18,158 nt of DNA from NCBI GenBank assembly GCA_036267875.1, contig DATAVE010000033.1, positions 1 through 18,158 on the forward strand, read 5' to 3'. Below, in pieces: positions 1 through 7,083 of this stretch. Made by a program: the position numbers and the translations under genes. This DNA comes from DASZTV01 sp036267875 (GTDB lineage: Bacteria > Actinomycetota > Actinomycetes > JAFAQI01). The first letter of the stretch is position 1. Each line of letters opens with the position of its first letter. The notes under the pieces were generated by a model. It had not been told where the DNA came from. It ran no database searches and saw only the letters and a program-made list of their open reading frames with translations.

Positions 1-630
1 ACTGGTCGCACGCCGAAGCCTTCGCTTCAGGCGAATGGCACGGTCCAGCTCCGGGTGACACGGGCGGCGTTCGTGGCCTTCGTTCGAGGGCTCGGCGTCA
101 CCGCGCATCGCGCGGCCGATAAGACGGTGCCCGAGTGTGCGTTCGAGATGCCCGAGCCGATCCTCACGGCGTTCCTCCGCGGGCTCTTCGATGCCGACGG
201 CTGTGTCGTGGACTCTCCCAACGGCACGCGGTACGTCGGCCTTGGGAGCCGCTCCGAGGAGCTCCTTCTGGGCGTGCAAGAGCTGCTGGCATCGCTTGGA
301 CTGGCCGCACGGATTTACCAGACGGGGACCAAGTCGGACTCCTTCAGTTACGTGCGGAAGGACGGATCGACTGCGACGTACGGGTCGGACGGCCCGTCAT
401 TCGATCTACGCATCAGCGGCCGTAGCGCACACGAGTACGCCGCGCTGATCGGGTTCGACGTGCCTCGAAAGTCGGAGAAGCTTCGCGACGCCCTTGACCG
501 CCATCGGGTCTACGACGTCGATGAGACCGTTACCGTGGTTGCTCGCGAGTCCACCGGGTTCGAGACGACCTATAACCTCACCGAGCCGCGCAACCACAGC
601 TACATCGTGAGCGGTGTCGTGGTTGCAAAC
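1..630 (+). mobile_element. C-terminal part of a LAGLIDADG homing-endonuclease intein within NrdJ
   Basis: The first 210 codons do not resemble ribonucleotide reductase and are in frame with it. LRGLFDADG (175-201) is a LAGLIDADG motif. It is preceded by the block-D-like KTVPECAFEMPEPIL and followed by a block-H-like helix (EELLLGVQELLASLGL, about 256-303), so this is the second (block E) motif and the first should lie left of the window. The end, TYNLTEPRNHSYIVSGVVVAN, fits the C-terminal splicing blocks F and G: a block F His (NHSY), a terminal Asn at 628-630, and Cys as first extein residue. The penultimate residue is Ala, where most inteins have His. The protein should excise itself after translation; whether the endonuclease is active cannot be judged, because half of it is missing. 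Confidence 0.93.
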
Positions 631-2379
631 TGCTCGGAATACATGCACCTGGACAACTCCAGCTGCAACCTGGCGAGCCTGAACCTGATGAAGTTCCTCA
701 CCGACGACGACACCTTCGACGCGGTGACATTCGCCCGCGCCGTCGAGTTCATCATCACGGCGATGGACATCTCGATCTGCTTCGCGGACTTCCCGACGCC
801 GGCGATCGGTGACACCACTCGCGCCTACCGCCAGCTCGGTATCGGCTACGCCAACCTCGGCGCACTGCTGATGGCGACGGGCCACGCCTACGACAGCGAC
901 GGCGGGCGCTCGCTCGCCGCCGCGATCACCTCGCTGATGACCGGTACGGCGTACCGGCGCTCTGCGGAGATAGCAGGCGTCGTCGGCGCATTCGACGGCT
1001 ACGCGCGCAACGCCGAGCCGCACAAGCGAGTGATGCGCAAGCACGCTGCTGCCAACGACGCGGTTCGCCCGGTAGACGCAGACGCGGTCCGGGTGCTCCA
1101 CGTCGCGACCAAGGCCTGGCAGGACTGCCTGTCGATCGGTGAGAAGTACGGCTGGCGCAACGCCCAGGCGTCGGTGCTCGCGCCGACCGGCACGATCGGG
1201 CTGATGATGGACTGCGACACGACCGGCATCGAGCCCGACTTGGCGCTGGTGAAGTTCAAGAAGCTGGTCGGCGGCGGCTCGATGCAGATCGTCAACCAGA
1301 CCGTCCCGCGGGCGCTGGTCAAGCTCGGCTACCAGGCCGAGCAGGTCGAGGCGATCGTCGAGTACATCGCCGAGAACGGCAACGTCGTCGATGCGCCGGG
1401 CCTCAAGCCCGAGCACTACGAGGTCTTCGACTGCGCGATGGGCGAGCGCTGCATCTCGGCGATGGGCCATGTGCGGATGATGGCCGCGACCCAGCCGTTC
1501 ATCTCGGGTGCGATCTCCAAGACGGTCAACATGCCGGAGTCGGCGACGGTCGACGAGGTCGCGGACGTCTACTACCAGGGCTGGAAGCTCGGCCTGAAGG
1601 CGCTTGCGATCTACCGCGACAACTGCAAGGTCGGTCAGCCGCTCAGCGACGCCAAGGGCAAGAAGGCCGAGGCGCCGGTCGAGGCGGCCGCGGGCACCGA
1701 AGCTCGGCTGATCCGCAAGCGGTTGCCGCGCCAGCGTCCGAGCCAGACCGTGTCCTTCGCGGTCGGCGGCGCCGAGGGCTACATGACGGCCGGCTCCTAC
1801 CCCGACGACGGCCTCGGAGAGGTGTTCCTCAAGCTCGGCAAGCAGGGCTCGACGCTCGCCGGGGTGATGGACGCGTTCTCCATCGCGATCTCGATCGCGC
1901 TGCAGTACGGCGTGCCGCTGGAGACCTACGTCCAGAAGTTCACCAATATGCGCTTCGAGCCGGCCGGTCTGACCGACGACCCGGACATCCGTATGGCGCA
2001 GTCGGTGATGGACTACATCTTCCGTCGCCTGGCGCTGGACTACCTGCCGCTGGAGAAGCGCGAGGAGCTCGGCATCTTCACGGCCGACGAGCGCGCCGCG
2101 TCTGTTGCGGCGACCTCCTACGGTGCCGCTCCGGCGGCTCCCGCAACAGAGGATATCGACGTCGACCTCGAGACCCTGCGGGACGGCGTTCCGCTGGAGC
2201 ACATCGAGCACGTAGCTGCGGCAGCACCGACGCAGGCACGGTCCTCGACCGAGCTCGCCGAGGCGATGAGCGGTCAGTCGGCCGATGCGCCGCTCTGCAT
2301 GTCCTGCGGAGTCAAGATGAAGCGAGCCGGAAGCTGCTACGTCTGCGAAAGCTGCGGCAGCACCAGCGGCTGCAGCTGA
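1..2379 (+). CDS. nrdJ: Vitamin B12-dependent (class II) ribonucleotide reductase, interrupted by an intein; 5' end outside window
   Basis: Reduces ribonucleotides to deoxyribonucleotides in the cytoplasm, using adenosylcobalamin to make the active-site thiyl radical. The frame is open from base 1; an internal GTG at 55 is not the real start. After the intein, the extein opens with CSEYMHLDNSSCNLASLNL. By family knowledge its first Cys (631-633) is the radical cysteine, the Glu at 637-639 is the partner carboxylate, and the Cys at 664-666, eleven residues on, matches one of the redox-active pair (C322/C333 in Thermotoga NrdJ). The loop APTGTIG and the phrases GGGSMQIVNQTVPRAL and ISGAISKTVNMP are typical of NrdJ. 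A TSCPD-type domain lies at about 1735-2090 (GYMTAGSYPDDGLGEVFLKL). The tail, about 2290-2379, holds a Cys-rich zinc-ribbon-like or redox motif (CMSC...CYVCESC). The N-terminal half and any ATP-cone are beyond the left edge. Identity is certain from the sequence. Confidence 0.96.
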   Translation, partial: TGRTPKPSLQANGTVQLRVTRAAFVAFVRGLGVTAHRAADKTVPECAFEMPEPILTAFLRGLFDADGCVVDSPNGTRYVGLGSRSEELLLGVQELLASLGLAARIYQTGTKSDSFSYVRKDGSTATYGSDGPSFDLRISGRSAHEYAALIGFDVPRKSEKLRDALDRHRVYDVDETVTVVARESTGFETTYNLTEPRNHSYIVSGVVVANCSEYMHLDNSSCNLASLNLMKFLTDDDTFDAVTFARAVEFIITAMDISICFADFPTPAIGDTTRAYRQLGIGYANLGALLMATGHAYDSDGGRSLAAAITSLMTGTAYRRSAEIAGVVGAFDGYARNAEPHKRVMRKHAAANDAVRPVDADAVRVLHVATKAWQDCLSIGEKYGWRNAQASVLAPTGTIGLMMDCDTTGIEPDLALVKFKKLVGGGSMQIVNQTVPRALVKLGYQAEQVEAIVEYIAENGNVVDAPGLKPEHYEVFDCAMGERCISAMGHVRMMAATQPFISGAISKTVNMPESATVDEVADVYYQGWKLGLKALAIYRDNCKVGQPLSDAKGKKAEAPVEAAAGTEARLIRKRLPRQRPSQTVSFAVGGAEGYMTAGSYPDDGLGEVFLKLGKQGSTLAGVMDAFSIAISIALQYGVPLETYVQKFTNMRFEPAGLTDDPDIRMAQSVMDYIFRRLALDYLPLEKREELGIFTADERAASVAATSYGAAPAAPATEDIDVDLETLRDGVPLEHIEHVAAAAPTQARSSTELAEAMSGQSADAPLCMSCGVKMKRAGSCYVCESCGSTSGCS

Positions 2380-2399
2380 CAACGTCGTAGGTTGGCGGG

Positions 2400-2831
2400 A
2401 TGCAACCGCAACAGCCGCCCGATCAGATGACCATCGGACAGCTTGGGCATCACCCTGGACTGCACGTGTCGGTCAACCTCGAGGGCAAGACGATCGACGG
2501 GGACTTGATCGAGGGCGAGCAGTGGGTCCCGGGAGTCGTGATCGGATCGAGCGCGATGGGCGACTACGTGACGATCGAGCTCGACGAGCCTGTGGGTGGT
2601 GGTGAGACCGGTGGGCTGTTTCACCGTAAGTCGCGCGGCATGGGCCTGATCTCGATCGACGATCCCGCGCGGGTCAAGCCAGTGAGCCTCCCCGAGACGC
2701 AGCCAAGTGGAGTCCCCGTAGAGATCGTGGAGTTGGTGCATGCGGGAAAGATGCTCCAGGCGATCAAGGCGTACCGGGCGCTGAACGGAGCCACGCTGGA
2801 CGAGGCCAAAGCCGCGCTCGCCCATCTCTAA
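2400..2831 (+). CDS. Hypothetical protein with a C-terminal L7/L12 C-terminal-like domain
   Basis: A 143-residue soluble protein, 20 bp after nrdJ and in the same direction, so possibly co-transcribed. Residues about 105-143 (VEIVELVHAGKMLQAIKAYRALNG followed by TLDEAKAAL) have the pattern of the ribosomal L7/L12 C-terminal fold: a helix ending in Gly-Lys, an A-I-K-x-Y-R helix, an N/T-G turn, then L-x-E-A-K. That fold also occurs in small non-ribosomal bacterial proteins. Residues about 20-95 look like a beta-rich domain and match nothing I recognise. There is no signal peptide or membrane segment. The ATG at 2400 has a short G-rich stretch (ggcggg) directly before it; the alternative Met at residue 10 has no better site. 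It is not the ribosomal L7/L12 gene, which lacks such an N-terminal region. Function unknown. Confidence 0.75.
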   Translation: MQPQQPPDQMTIGQLGHHPGLHVSVNLEGKTIDGDLIEGEQWVPGVVIGSSAMGDYVTIELDEPVGGGETGGLFHRKSRGMGLISIDDPARVKPVSLPETQPSGVPVEIVELVHAGKMLQAIKAYRALNGATLDEAKAALAHL

Positions 2832-2841
2832 GCCCTTGCGC

Positions 2842-2897
2842 CGAGCCCAACGTCAAGGGTGTAAAACGCCCAGTTAAGGCTCTTATTGTTGGGCTCG
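2842..2897. repeat. 10-bp perfect inverted repeat with a nested hairpin
   Basis: CGAGCCCAAC (2842-2851) is exactly complementary to GTTGGGCTCG (2888-2897), separated by 36 bases. Inside, GGGTG-taaaa-CGCCC (about 2857-2871) can form a second small hairpin with one G-T pair. It starts 10 bp after the stop of the L7/L12-like gene, so it may end that transcript, although there is no T-run. The outer ends also read RYYYAAC...GTTRRRY like the outer boxes of an integron attC site, but the inner boxes are not convincing. Confidence 0.4.
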
Positions 2898-3499
2898 ACG
2901 AGGCAGGGGTTCGCCGCGGTGCACATGGTTCGGTCAATCAGCGACGGCTCAGTCGAGACGACCTCGTTGACCGGCCCGGACCGAAAGGACTGGGCGCAGC
3001 CGGCTGCTGACTTAACCCTCAACCTCAACGGCGTACCGACCGGCTGGTCACTTCAATCAGTCACGCTTGCTGTCCACGCCGGCGCGGTGCACGTCGCCTT
3101 CGACTATGTCCCACTGAGCGCAAAGCTCCCGAGCGGCGTCACATTGACCAGGACCTTCGCGCTCAAGCCCGGCCGTGCGGCGATGTCAGTGCGCCATGTC
3201 AGCGGTCCGATGGTCTACGAGCTGACCGGCCGCGACCCGGTTGCCGGCAAGGACTGGCTGGTGCTGGAGCCCTGGCACAGCGGATCGGGCTATCTGTTCG
3301 CCTTCCGCCAGGACGCCAAGGCAGGCGCCATCAAGGTGAGGATCCTGGGAGTCAATCCCGCGACGTCATATACGTGATCGACGTTCGGAACGGACAGCTC
3401 GTGGCTCACGCGACGGGCACGCAGCTCCGCAACGGCTTCACCGTCACGGCGCCGACGAAGTACTCGGCGCGAGTTCTTCGGGTGGTTCCGGCCGGCTAG
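2865..3499 (+). pseudogene. Frameshifted remnant of a beta-rich protein (C-terminal part only)
   Basis: The first frame is open from 2865 (stop at 2862) and ends at a TGA at 3375-3377. A different frame then continues without a break to a TAG at 3497-3499: ILGVNPATSYT is followed, one base out of register, by VIDVRNGQLVAHATGTQL and so on to RVLRVVPAG. Restoring one base near 3374 joins them into one sensible chain, so the lesion is a one-base deletion or a sequencing error. The chain has alternating hydrophobic strands and ends in a pattern (NPATSYTV-D-NGQ...G...L.NGFTV..P..YSARVL) like the final beta-sandwich of secreted glycosidase-type enzymes; that is only a resemblance. There is no signal peptide, and no good ribosome site at the possible TTG 2886, GTG 2919 or ATG 2925 starts, so the front of the gene is probably lost. 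Its last 56 bp overlap the 3' end of the convergent PAP2 gene. Confidence 0.5.
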
Positions 3500-4415
3500 C
3501 GAGGGTCTTCCTCGAGGCATACGGCGCATCGAAGTCGAACGGCCCCAACAGCACGAGCAGTGAAATCAGCGCGAACACGACCATCGCGACGGTGAGGTTG
3601 ATGCTGAACAGGTACGCCGCATTCAGCACGCTATGCGTGAACGTGACTGCGTCGGCGGAGACCCGCAATGCGTGGAGCACGCGTACCGCGTTGTAGATCG
3701 ACAGCGACAGCGAGAACACCAAAACCGCGCCGAGTACGACGTACGCGGGGACGTGCGTCAGTCGTCTCCCTTCACTGCGCGGTCGGAATCGTGCGAGTAC
3801 GACGACGGCAACACAGATCAGCGCGAAGCAGATGAGCACCGAGCCGATTGCATCGCTTGGCCGGTGCCAGCCCGCGCTCTGCACGTCTGCCGCAACGGCC
3901 CACGAGTACGCCCCGGCGAGGATCGCCACGACGCCGCGGATCAGCGGCGGCGACAGCACGACGAGTGCGAACGCACCGCCTATGGCGATCGCCGTGTGGC
4001 CGCTTGGGAACGTGTTCGCTGTCCGGGTCGCGTCACTGGCAACCAGAAAGGGTCGGGTCAGGACGTGATCTTTGATGAAGTCGATTCCGAGCAGTCCGAC
4101 GAGTGCGGTGGCCGCGACGGTTACGCCGAGGCGCGGTCGACGCCTCGCGAGACCGATCAGCACCATCCCGATCAGCGCCGCGGCGAAGGACTTGGTGGTG
4201 ATGTGACCGAGGAAGGACGCGTCATGCAGCCGCGATGTATCGCTCTGTTGCAGTGAGCCGACGAGTGCCGCGTTGTCGAAGCGCTGTCCAAGGCGCGTAC
4301 GCACGATGAGGAGGTACGCCGTCACGGCGAGAATGGCCGCCACGGCTGCTGCGATCAGCAGCGGGCGGATGAGAGTTCGGTCATCCTTGGCCGCCGTCTT
4401 GTCCGGCTGCGTCAC
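3444..4415 (-). CDS. PAP2-family membrane phosphatase
   Basis: A 323-residue integral membrane protein of the phosphatidic acid phosphatase 2 / vanadium haloperoxidase superfamily, which removes phosphate from lipid phosphates such as phosphatidate or undecaprenyl pyrophosphate. It has about six to eight hydrophobic segments, the first at residues 19-38. Motif C1 is KDHVLTRP (K115, R121, P122), C2 is PSGH (137-140), and C3 is GWHRPSD (H184, D188). The usual Ser-Arg at the start of C3 is Asp-Val here, while the GWHRPSD core is kept; I believe this is a subfamily variant rather than an inactivating change. The GTG start at 4415 overlaps the previous gene's stop (GTGA), which argues against the much longer frame running upstream under that gene. 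It is the last gene of the minus-strand run. The substrate cannot be read from sequence. Confidence 0.9.
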   Translation of the reverse strand: MTQPDKTAAKDDRTLIRPLLIAAAVAAILAVTAYLLIVRTRLGQRFDNAALVGSLQQSDTSRLHDASFLGHITTKSFAAALIGMVLIGLARRRPRLGVTVAATALVGLLGIDFIKDHVLTRPFLVASDATRTANTFPSGHTAIAIGGAFALVVLSPPLIRGVVAILAGAYSWAVAADVQSAGWHRPSDAIGSVLICFALICVAVVVLARFRPRSEGRRLTHVPAYVVLGAVLVFSLSLSIYNAVRVLHALRVSADAVTFTHSVLNAAYLFSINLTVAMVVFALISLLVLLGPFDFDAPYASRKTLASRPEPPEELAPSTSSAP

Positions 4416-4852
4416 TCGCGCTCGAGGACGAAGACCGGAATCTCTCGTGTGGTGGCGGCCTGGTACTCGTCGTACGGCGGGTACGCCGCGACGCCACGAG
4501 CCCACCACTCGGCCTTCTCCTCGCCGGTGACTTCGCGGGCGATCATGTCCCACTTGTCCGGGCCGTCCTGCAGCTCGACGTGAGGGTCGGCACGCAGGTT
4601 GAAGTACCACGCGGGATGGGCCGGGTCGCCGCCCTTCGACGCGATCGCGGCGTACTTGCCGTCCTGCTCGACTCGCATGACCGGGTTCTTTCGAAGCTTG
4701 CCGGACTTCACGCCGCGGCTCGTCACCACGACGCATGCCAGTCCGGTGTCGAGCAGTCCAAGACCTTCCAGTCCGCCGGACTTCTCGTACTCCTCGACCT
4801 GGTTGCGGACCCAGTCCCAGGTGCTGGGCGCGTACTCGCCTTCGAGTGGCAT
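4412..4852 (-). CDS. Deazaflavin (F420)-dependent nitroreductase-family protein
   Basis: 146 residues, the usual length for the Ddn/Rv3547 family of split-barrel F420H2-dependent quinone or nitro reductases found in actinobacteria. Family hallmarks are present in order: a short N-terminal helix (TWDWVRNQVEEYEKSGG), VVVTSRGVKSGKLRKNPVMRV, YAAIASKGGDPAHPAWYFNL, then the P-H-V-E-L strand, EVTGEEKAEWW, YPPYDEYQ and TREIPVFVLERE. The GKLRKNP and SKGG segments bind the cofactor in known members. The ATG at 4852 overlaps the stop of the upstream aldo/keto reductase by one base (TGATG), so translation is probably coupled; the last bases overlap the PAP2 start in turn. The natural substrate is unknown for most family members. 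It implies that the organism makes F420. Confidence 0.92.
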   Translation of the reverse strand: MPLEGEYAPSTWDWVRNQVEEYEKSGGLEGLGLLDTGLACVVVTSRGVKSGKLRKNPVMRVEQDGKYAAIASKGGDPAHPAWYFNLRADPHVELQDGPDKWDMIAREVTGEEKAEWWARGVAAYPPYDEYQAATTREIPVFVLERE

Positions 4853-5868
4853 CAGCGACGCACCGGCCTTGTCTTGGGAGATTGCTTCTCGGTCTGGGTG
4901 GCGTCGTTGATGACGACGTCGGCAAGGACCGTGTCGATCGCCGTCATGACATGGGCGTCGAGCTTCACCCCGGCCGCCGCCACGTTGTCGACGATCTGGT
5001 CCGGACGCGAAGCGCCGATGATCGCGCTCGAGACGTTCGGGTTCTGCAGCACCCAGGCGATGGCGAGCTGCGCCATCGACAGGCCCGCCTCCGCTGCGAT
5101 CGGCACCAGACCTTGGACGGCGGTGAGCACATCCTCGTGAAGCCAATGCTGAACGTTGGTCGCGCCGCCGGCCTCGTCGGTAGCGCGCGAGCCCTGTGGA
5201 ACCGCCTCGCCAGGCTTGTACTTGCCGGTCAGCACTCCCTGAGCAATCGGCGACCAGACGATCTGGCCGATGCCCAGCTCCTCGCAGGTCGGGACGACCT
5301 TGCCCTCGATGACCCGCCAGAGCATGGAGTACTGCGGCTGGCTCGAGACGAAGGGGATCTTCAGTTCGGTCGCGAGAGCATGGCCGGCTTGGATCTGCTC
5401 GGCGGTCCACTCGGAGACGCCGAAGTAGTGAACCTTGCCGCTGTGGACGAGGTCCGCGAAGACGCTCATCGTCTCCTCGAGCGGCGTCTCGTAGTCGTAA
5501 CGATGCGCCTGATAGAGGTCGATGTGGTCGGTCTGTAGTCGCTGCAGCGACGTGTGGCAGGACTCCATCACGTGCTTGCGCGACAGGCCGCCGTCGTTCG
5601 GTCCGCCAGGACCGGTCGGTGCGTAGACCTTGGTGAAGATCTCCAACGACTCGCGCCGCTCGCCCGCCAGCGCCTTGCCCAGCACCGTCTCGGCGCGCGT
5701 GTTCGCGTAGACGTCAGCGGTGTCGAAGGTTGTGATGCCGGACTCGATCGCCTGCTTCACGCAGGCGATCGCGGTGTCCTCCTCGACCTGCGAGCCGTGG
5801 GTGATCCAGTTGCCGTAGGAGATCTCCGAGATCTTCATCCCGGCCGATCCAAGTCGTCGAAACTCCAT
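4852..5868 (-). CDS. Aldo/keto reductase (Kv-beta / YghZ-like)
   Basis: 338-residue NADPH-dependent oxidoreductase with a TIM-barrel fold that reduces aldehydes or ketones. The catalytic tetrad is complete: D49 and Y54 (FDTADVYAN), K80 (IFTKVYA) and H122 (YQAHRYD). The opening EFRRLGSAGMKISEISYGNW, GKVHYFGVSEWTAEQI, SQPQYSMLWR and the NADP-binding end SSAIIGASRPDQI are typical of the AKR6-like group, which includes potassium-channel beta subunits and bacterial YghZ. The last 15 or so residues (TEKQSPKTRPVRR) look like a flexible tail. It starts at an ATG 36 bp after the glutathione peroxidase stop and overlaps the nitroreductase-family gene, so it sits in the middle of the minus-strand operon. 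The substrate cannot be predicted; detoxification of reactive carbonyls would fit the neighbours. Confidence 0.93.
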   Translation of the reverse strand: MEFRRLGSAGMKISEISYGNWITHGSQVEEDTAIACVKQAIESGITTFDTADVYANTRAETVLGKALAGERRESLEIFTKVYAPTGPGGPNDGGLSRKHVMESCHTSLQRLQTDHIDLYQAHRYDYETPLEETMSVFADLVHSGKVHYFGVSEWTAEQIQAGHALATELKIPFVSSQPQYSMLWRVIEGKVVPTCEELGIGQIVWSPIAQGVLTGKYKPGEAVPQGSRATDEAGGATNVQHWLHEDVLTAVQGLVPIAAEAGLSMAQLAIAWVLQNPNVSSAIIGASRPDQIVDNVAAAGVKLDAHVMTAIDTVLADVVINDATQTEKQSPKTRPVRR

Positions 5869-5904
5869 GCTTTCGACCGTACCCCTGACTTCCTGACGCC
5901 AGTC

Positions 5905-6399
5905 TCAGCCTGCGACTGCTTCGTCGATGCAGGAACGCAGCGCCGCGTCGTCGGGCTCGACCAGCGGGCGGAAGCGTCCCAGCACCGAGCCGTCGCGCCC
6001 GATAACGAACTTCTCGAAGTTCCACTGGATGTCGCCGGCCTTGCCCTCGGCGTCAGGCGTCGCAGTGAGCTCGTCATAGAGCGCGTCGCGACCGTCGCCG
6101 TTGACCTCGATCTTGGCGCTCATCGGAAAGGTCACGCCGTACGTCGTCGAGCAGAACGTCGAGATCTCTTCCGAGCTCCCCGGCTCCTGCTCGCCGAACT
6201 GGTTGCACGGCACGCCGATGACGGTGAAGTTGTCGCCGCCCAGCTCTTTCTGGAGCGCCTCGAGCTTCTCGTACTGAGGGGTGAGGCCGCATTTGCTCGC
6301 GACGTTGACGACGAGGGCAACTCGGTCGCCCGCAATCGAGCCGAAGGTGCTTGCATCGCCGGCGAGGGTGGCCAGCGGGAGGTTACGAAGATCGCTCAT
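5905..6399 (-). CDS. Glutathione peroxidase-family thiol peroxidase, probably thioredoxin-dependent
   Basis: 164 residues, normal for the bacterial/plant GPx family; reduces hydrogen peroxide and lipid hydroperoxides in the cytoplasm. The catalytic set is visible: C37 in NVASKCGLTPQY, Q71 in CNQFGEQEPG, and W126-N127 in IQWNFEKF. The peroxidatic residue is ordinary Cys, not selenocysteine. C65 and C83 (EEISTFC) have the spacing of the plant thioredoxin-type enzymes, where the second is the resolving cysteine (inference from spacing). That suits an actinobacterium, which would use thioredoxin rather than glutathione. The ATG at 6399 lies 21 bp after the stop of the LON-domain gene, and the aldo/keto reductase follows 36 bp downstream. 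Confidence 0.95.
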   Translation of the reverse strand: MSDLRNLPLATLAGDASTFGSIAGDRVALVVNVASKCGLTPQYEKLEALQKELGGDNFTVIGVPCNQFGEQEPGSSEEISTFCSTTYGVTFPMSAKIEVNGDGRDALYDELTATPDAEGKAGDIQWNFEKFVIGRDGSVLGRFRPLVEPDDAALRSCIDEAVAG

Positions 6400-6420
6400 A
6401 CAGCGATCCTGGCACGAGAG

Positions 6421-7083
6421 TTAGTTGCGTGAGAAAGGGACATCGAAGCGGCGGTCGGCAGGGACCGCAGAGAGCTGGCGCAACAGGCCCGCTTCGCGAA
6501 ACAGCCACTTCGACTCCAGCGCGAGCCGGTCGGCCGCGTCGTACTGCTCCAGGAAGTCCTGCCGATCGCCGACGCTCGCGATCACGGTCGCCGCGATGAG
6601 GTAGGACAGGAGTCGAGGGTCGCCGGGCAGCTCGGGCGGGTCGAGGGAGGCGCCGTGCATTCGCGCGAGCTCTGCGCGGTAGCTGATGTATCGCTCGGTC
6701 ACGACCGGCATCAGACCCTCGGTGTCGCCGGCCGGTTCGGGAAGCCATTCGACGTTGCCACGCAGGTACGGCGAGGTCTCGTCGATCTCGAGCAGCCGAA
6801 AGCGACGAGTGCCAATGGTCTCCAGCTCATACGTCCCGTCGGGACTCGGCTTGGTCGTGGCCACCTGCGCGACGCACCCGACCTCGTGCAGGGCCTGTAC
6901 GCCGTCTGCTCCGACCTCGCGGCCGGTCTGGATCGCGATGACGCCGAACTGGCGGTCTTGCGGCTCGAGCTCCAGTAGATCGGCGACCAGTCGCCGGTAG
7001 CGCTCTTCGAAGATGTGCAACGGCAGTGGGGCGCCAGGCAGCAGCACGGTCCCGAGGGGGAACAACGGGATCAGTGCGCTCAC
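6421..7083 (-). CDS. LON substrate-binding domain protein
   Basis: 220 residues carrying only the N-terminal (substrate-binding, PUA-like) domain of Lon protease, with no ATPase or protease part. It starts with the characteristic ALIPLFPLGTVLLPGAPLPLHIFEERYR; GTRRFRLLE and a helical C-terminal half (about residues 130-210) follow. Such stand-alone LON-domain proteins are common in actinobacteria; their job is not well established, though a role in protein quality control is usually supposed. The GTG at 7083 overlaps the stop of the HAD phosphatase by four bases (GTGA), so the longer frame running into that gene is rejected. It belongs to the minus-strand operon. Confidence 0.9.
   Translation of the reverse strand: MSALIPLFPLGTVLLPGAPLPLHIFEERYRRLVADLLELEPQDRQFGVIAIQTGREVGADGVQALHEVGCVAQVATTKPSPDGTYELETIGTRRFRLLEIDETSPYLRGNVEWLPEPAGDTEGLMPVVTERYISYRAELARMHGASLDPPELPGDPRLLSYLIAATVIASVGDRQDFLEQYDAADRLALESKWLFREAGLLRQLSAVPADRRFDVPFSRN

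Noticed and set aside
55..57. GTG at 55 as the start of nrdJ
   Set aside because: The frame is open to base 1 and the region is intein interior, so the real start is far upstream.
406..2382. 658-residue open frame antisense to nrdJ
   Set aside because: It is a high-GC shadow: Arg/Val/His/Asp-rich, without domains, and fully overlaps a certain gene.
2845..2894. True integron attC site
   Set aside because: The outer boxes fit, but the inner L boxes are not complementary, and there is no integrase or second site in the window; kept only as a weak finding.
4416..4925. N-terminal 170-residue extension of the PAP2 frame
   Set aside because: It is an out-of-frame reading of the nitroreductase-family gene; the GTGA overlap gives the proper PAP2 start at 4415.
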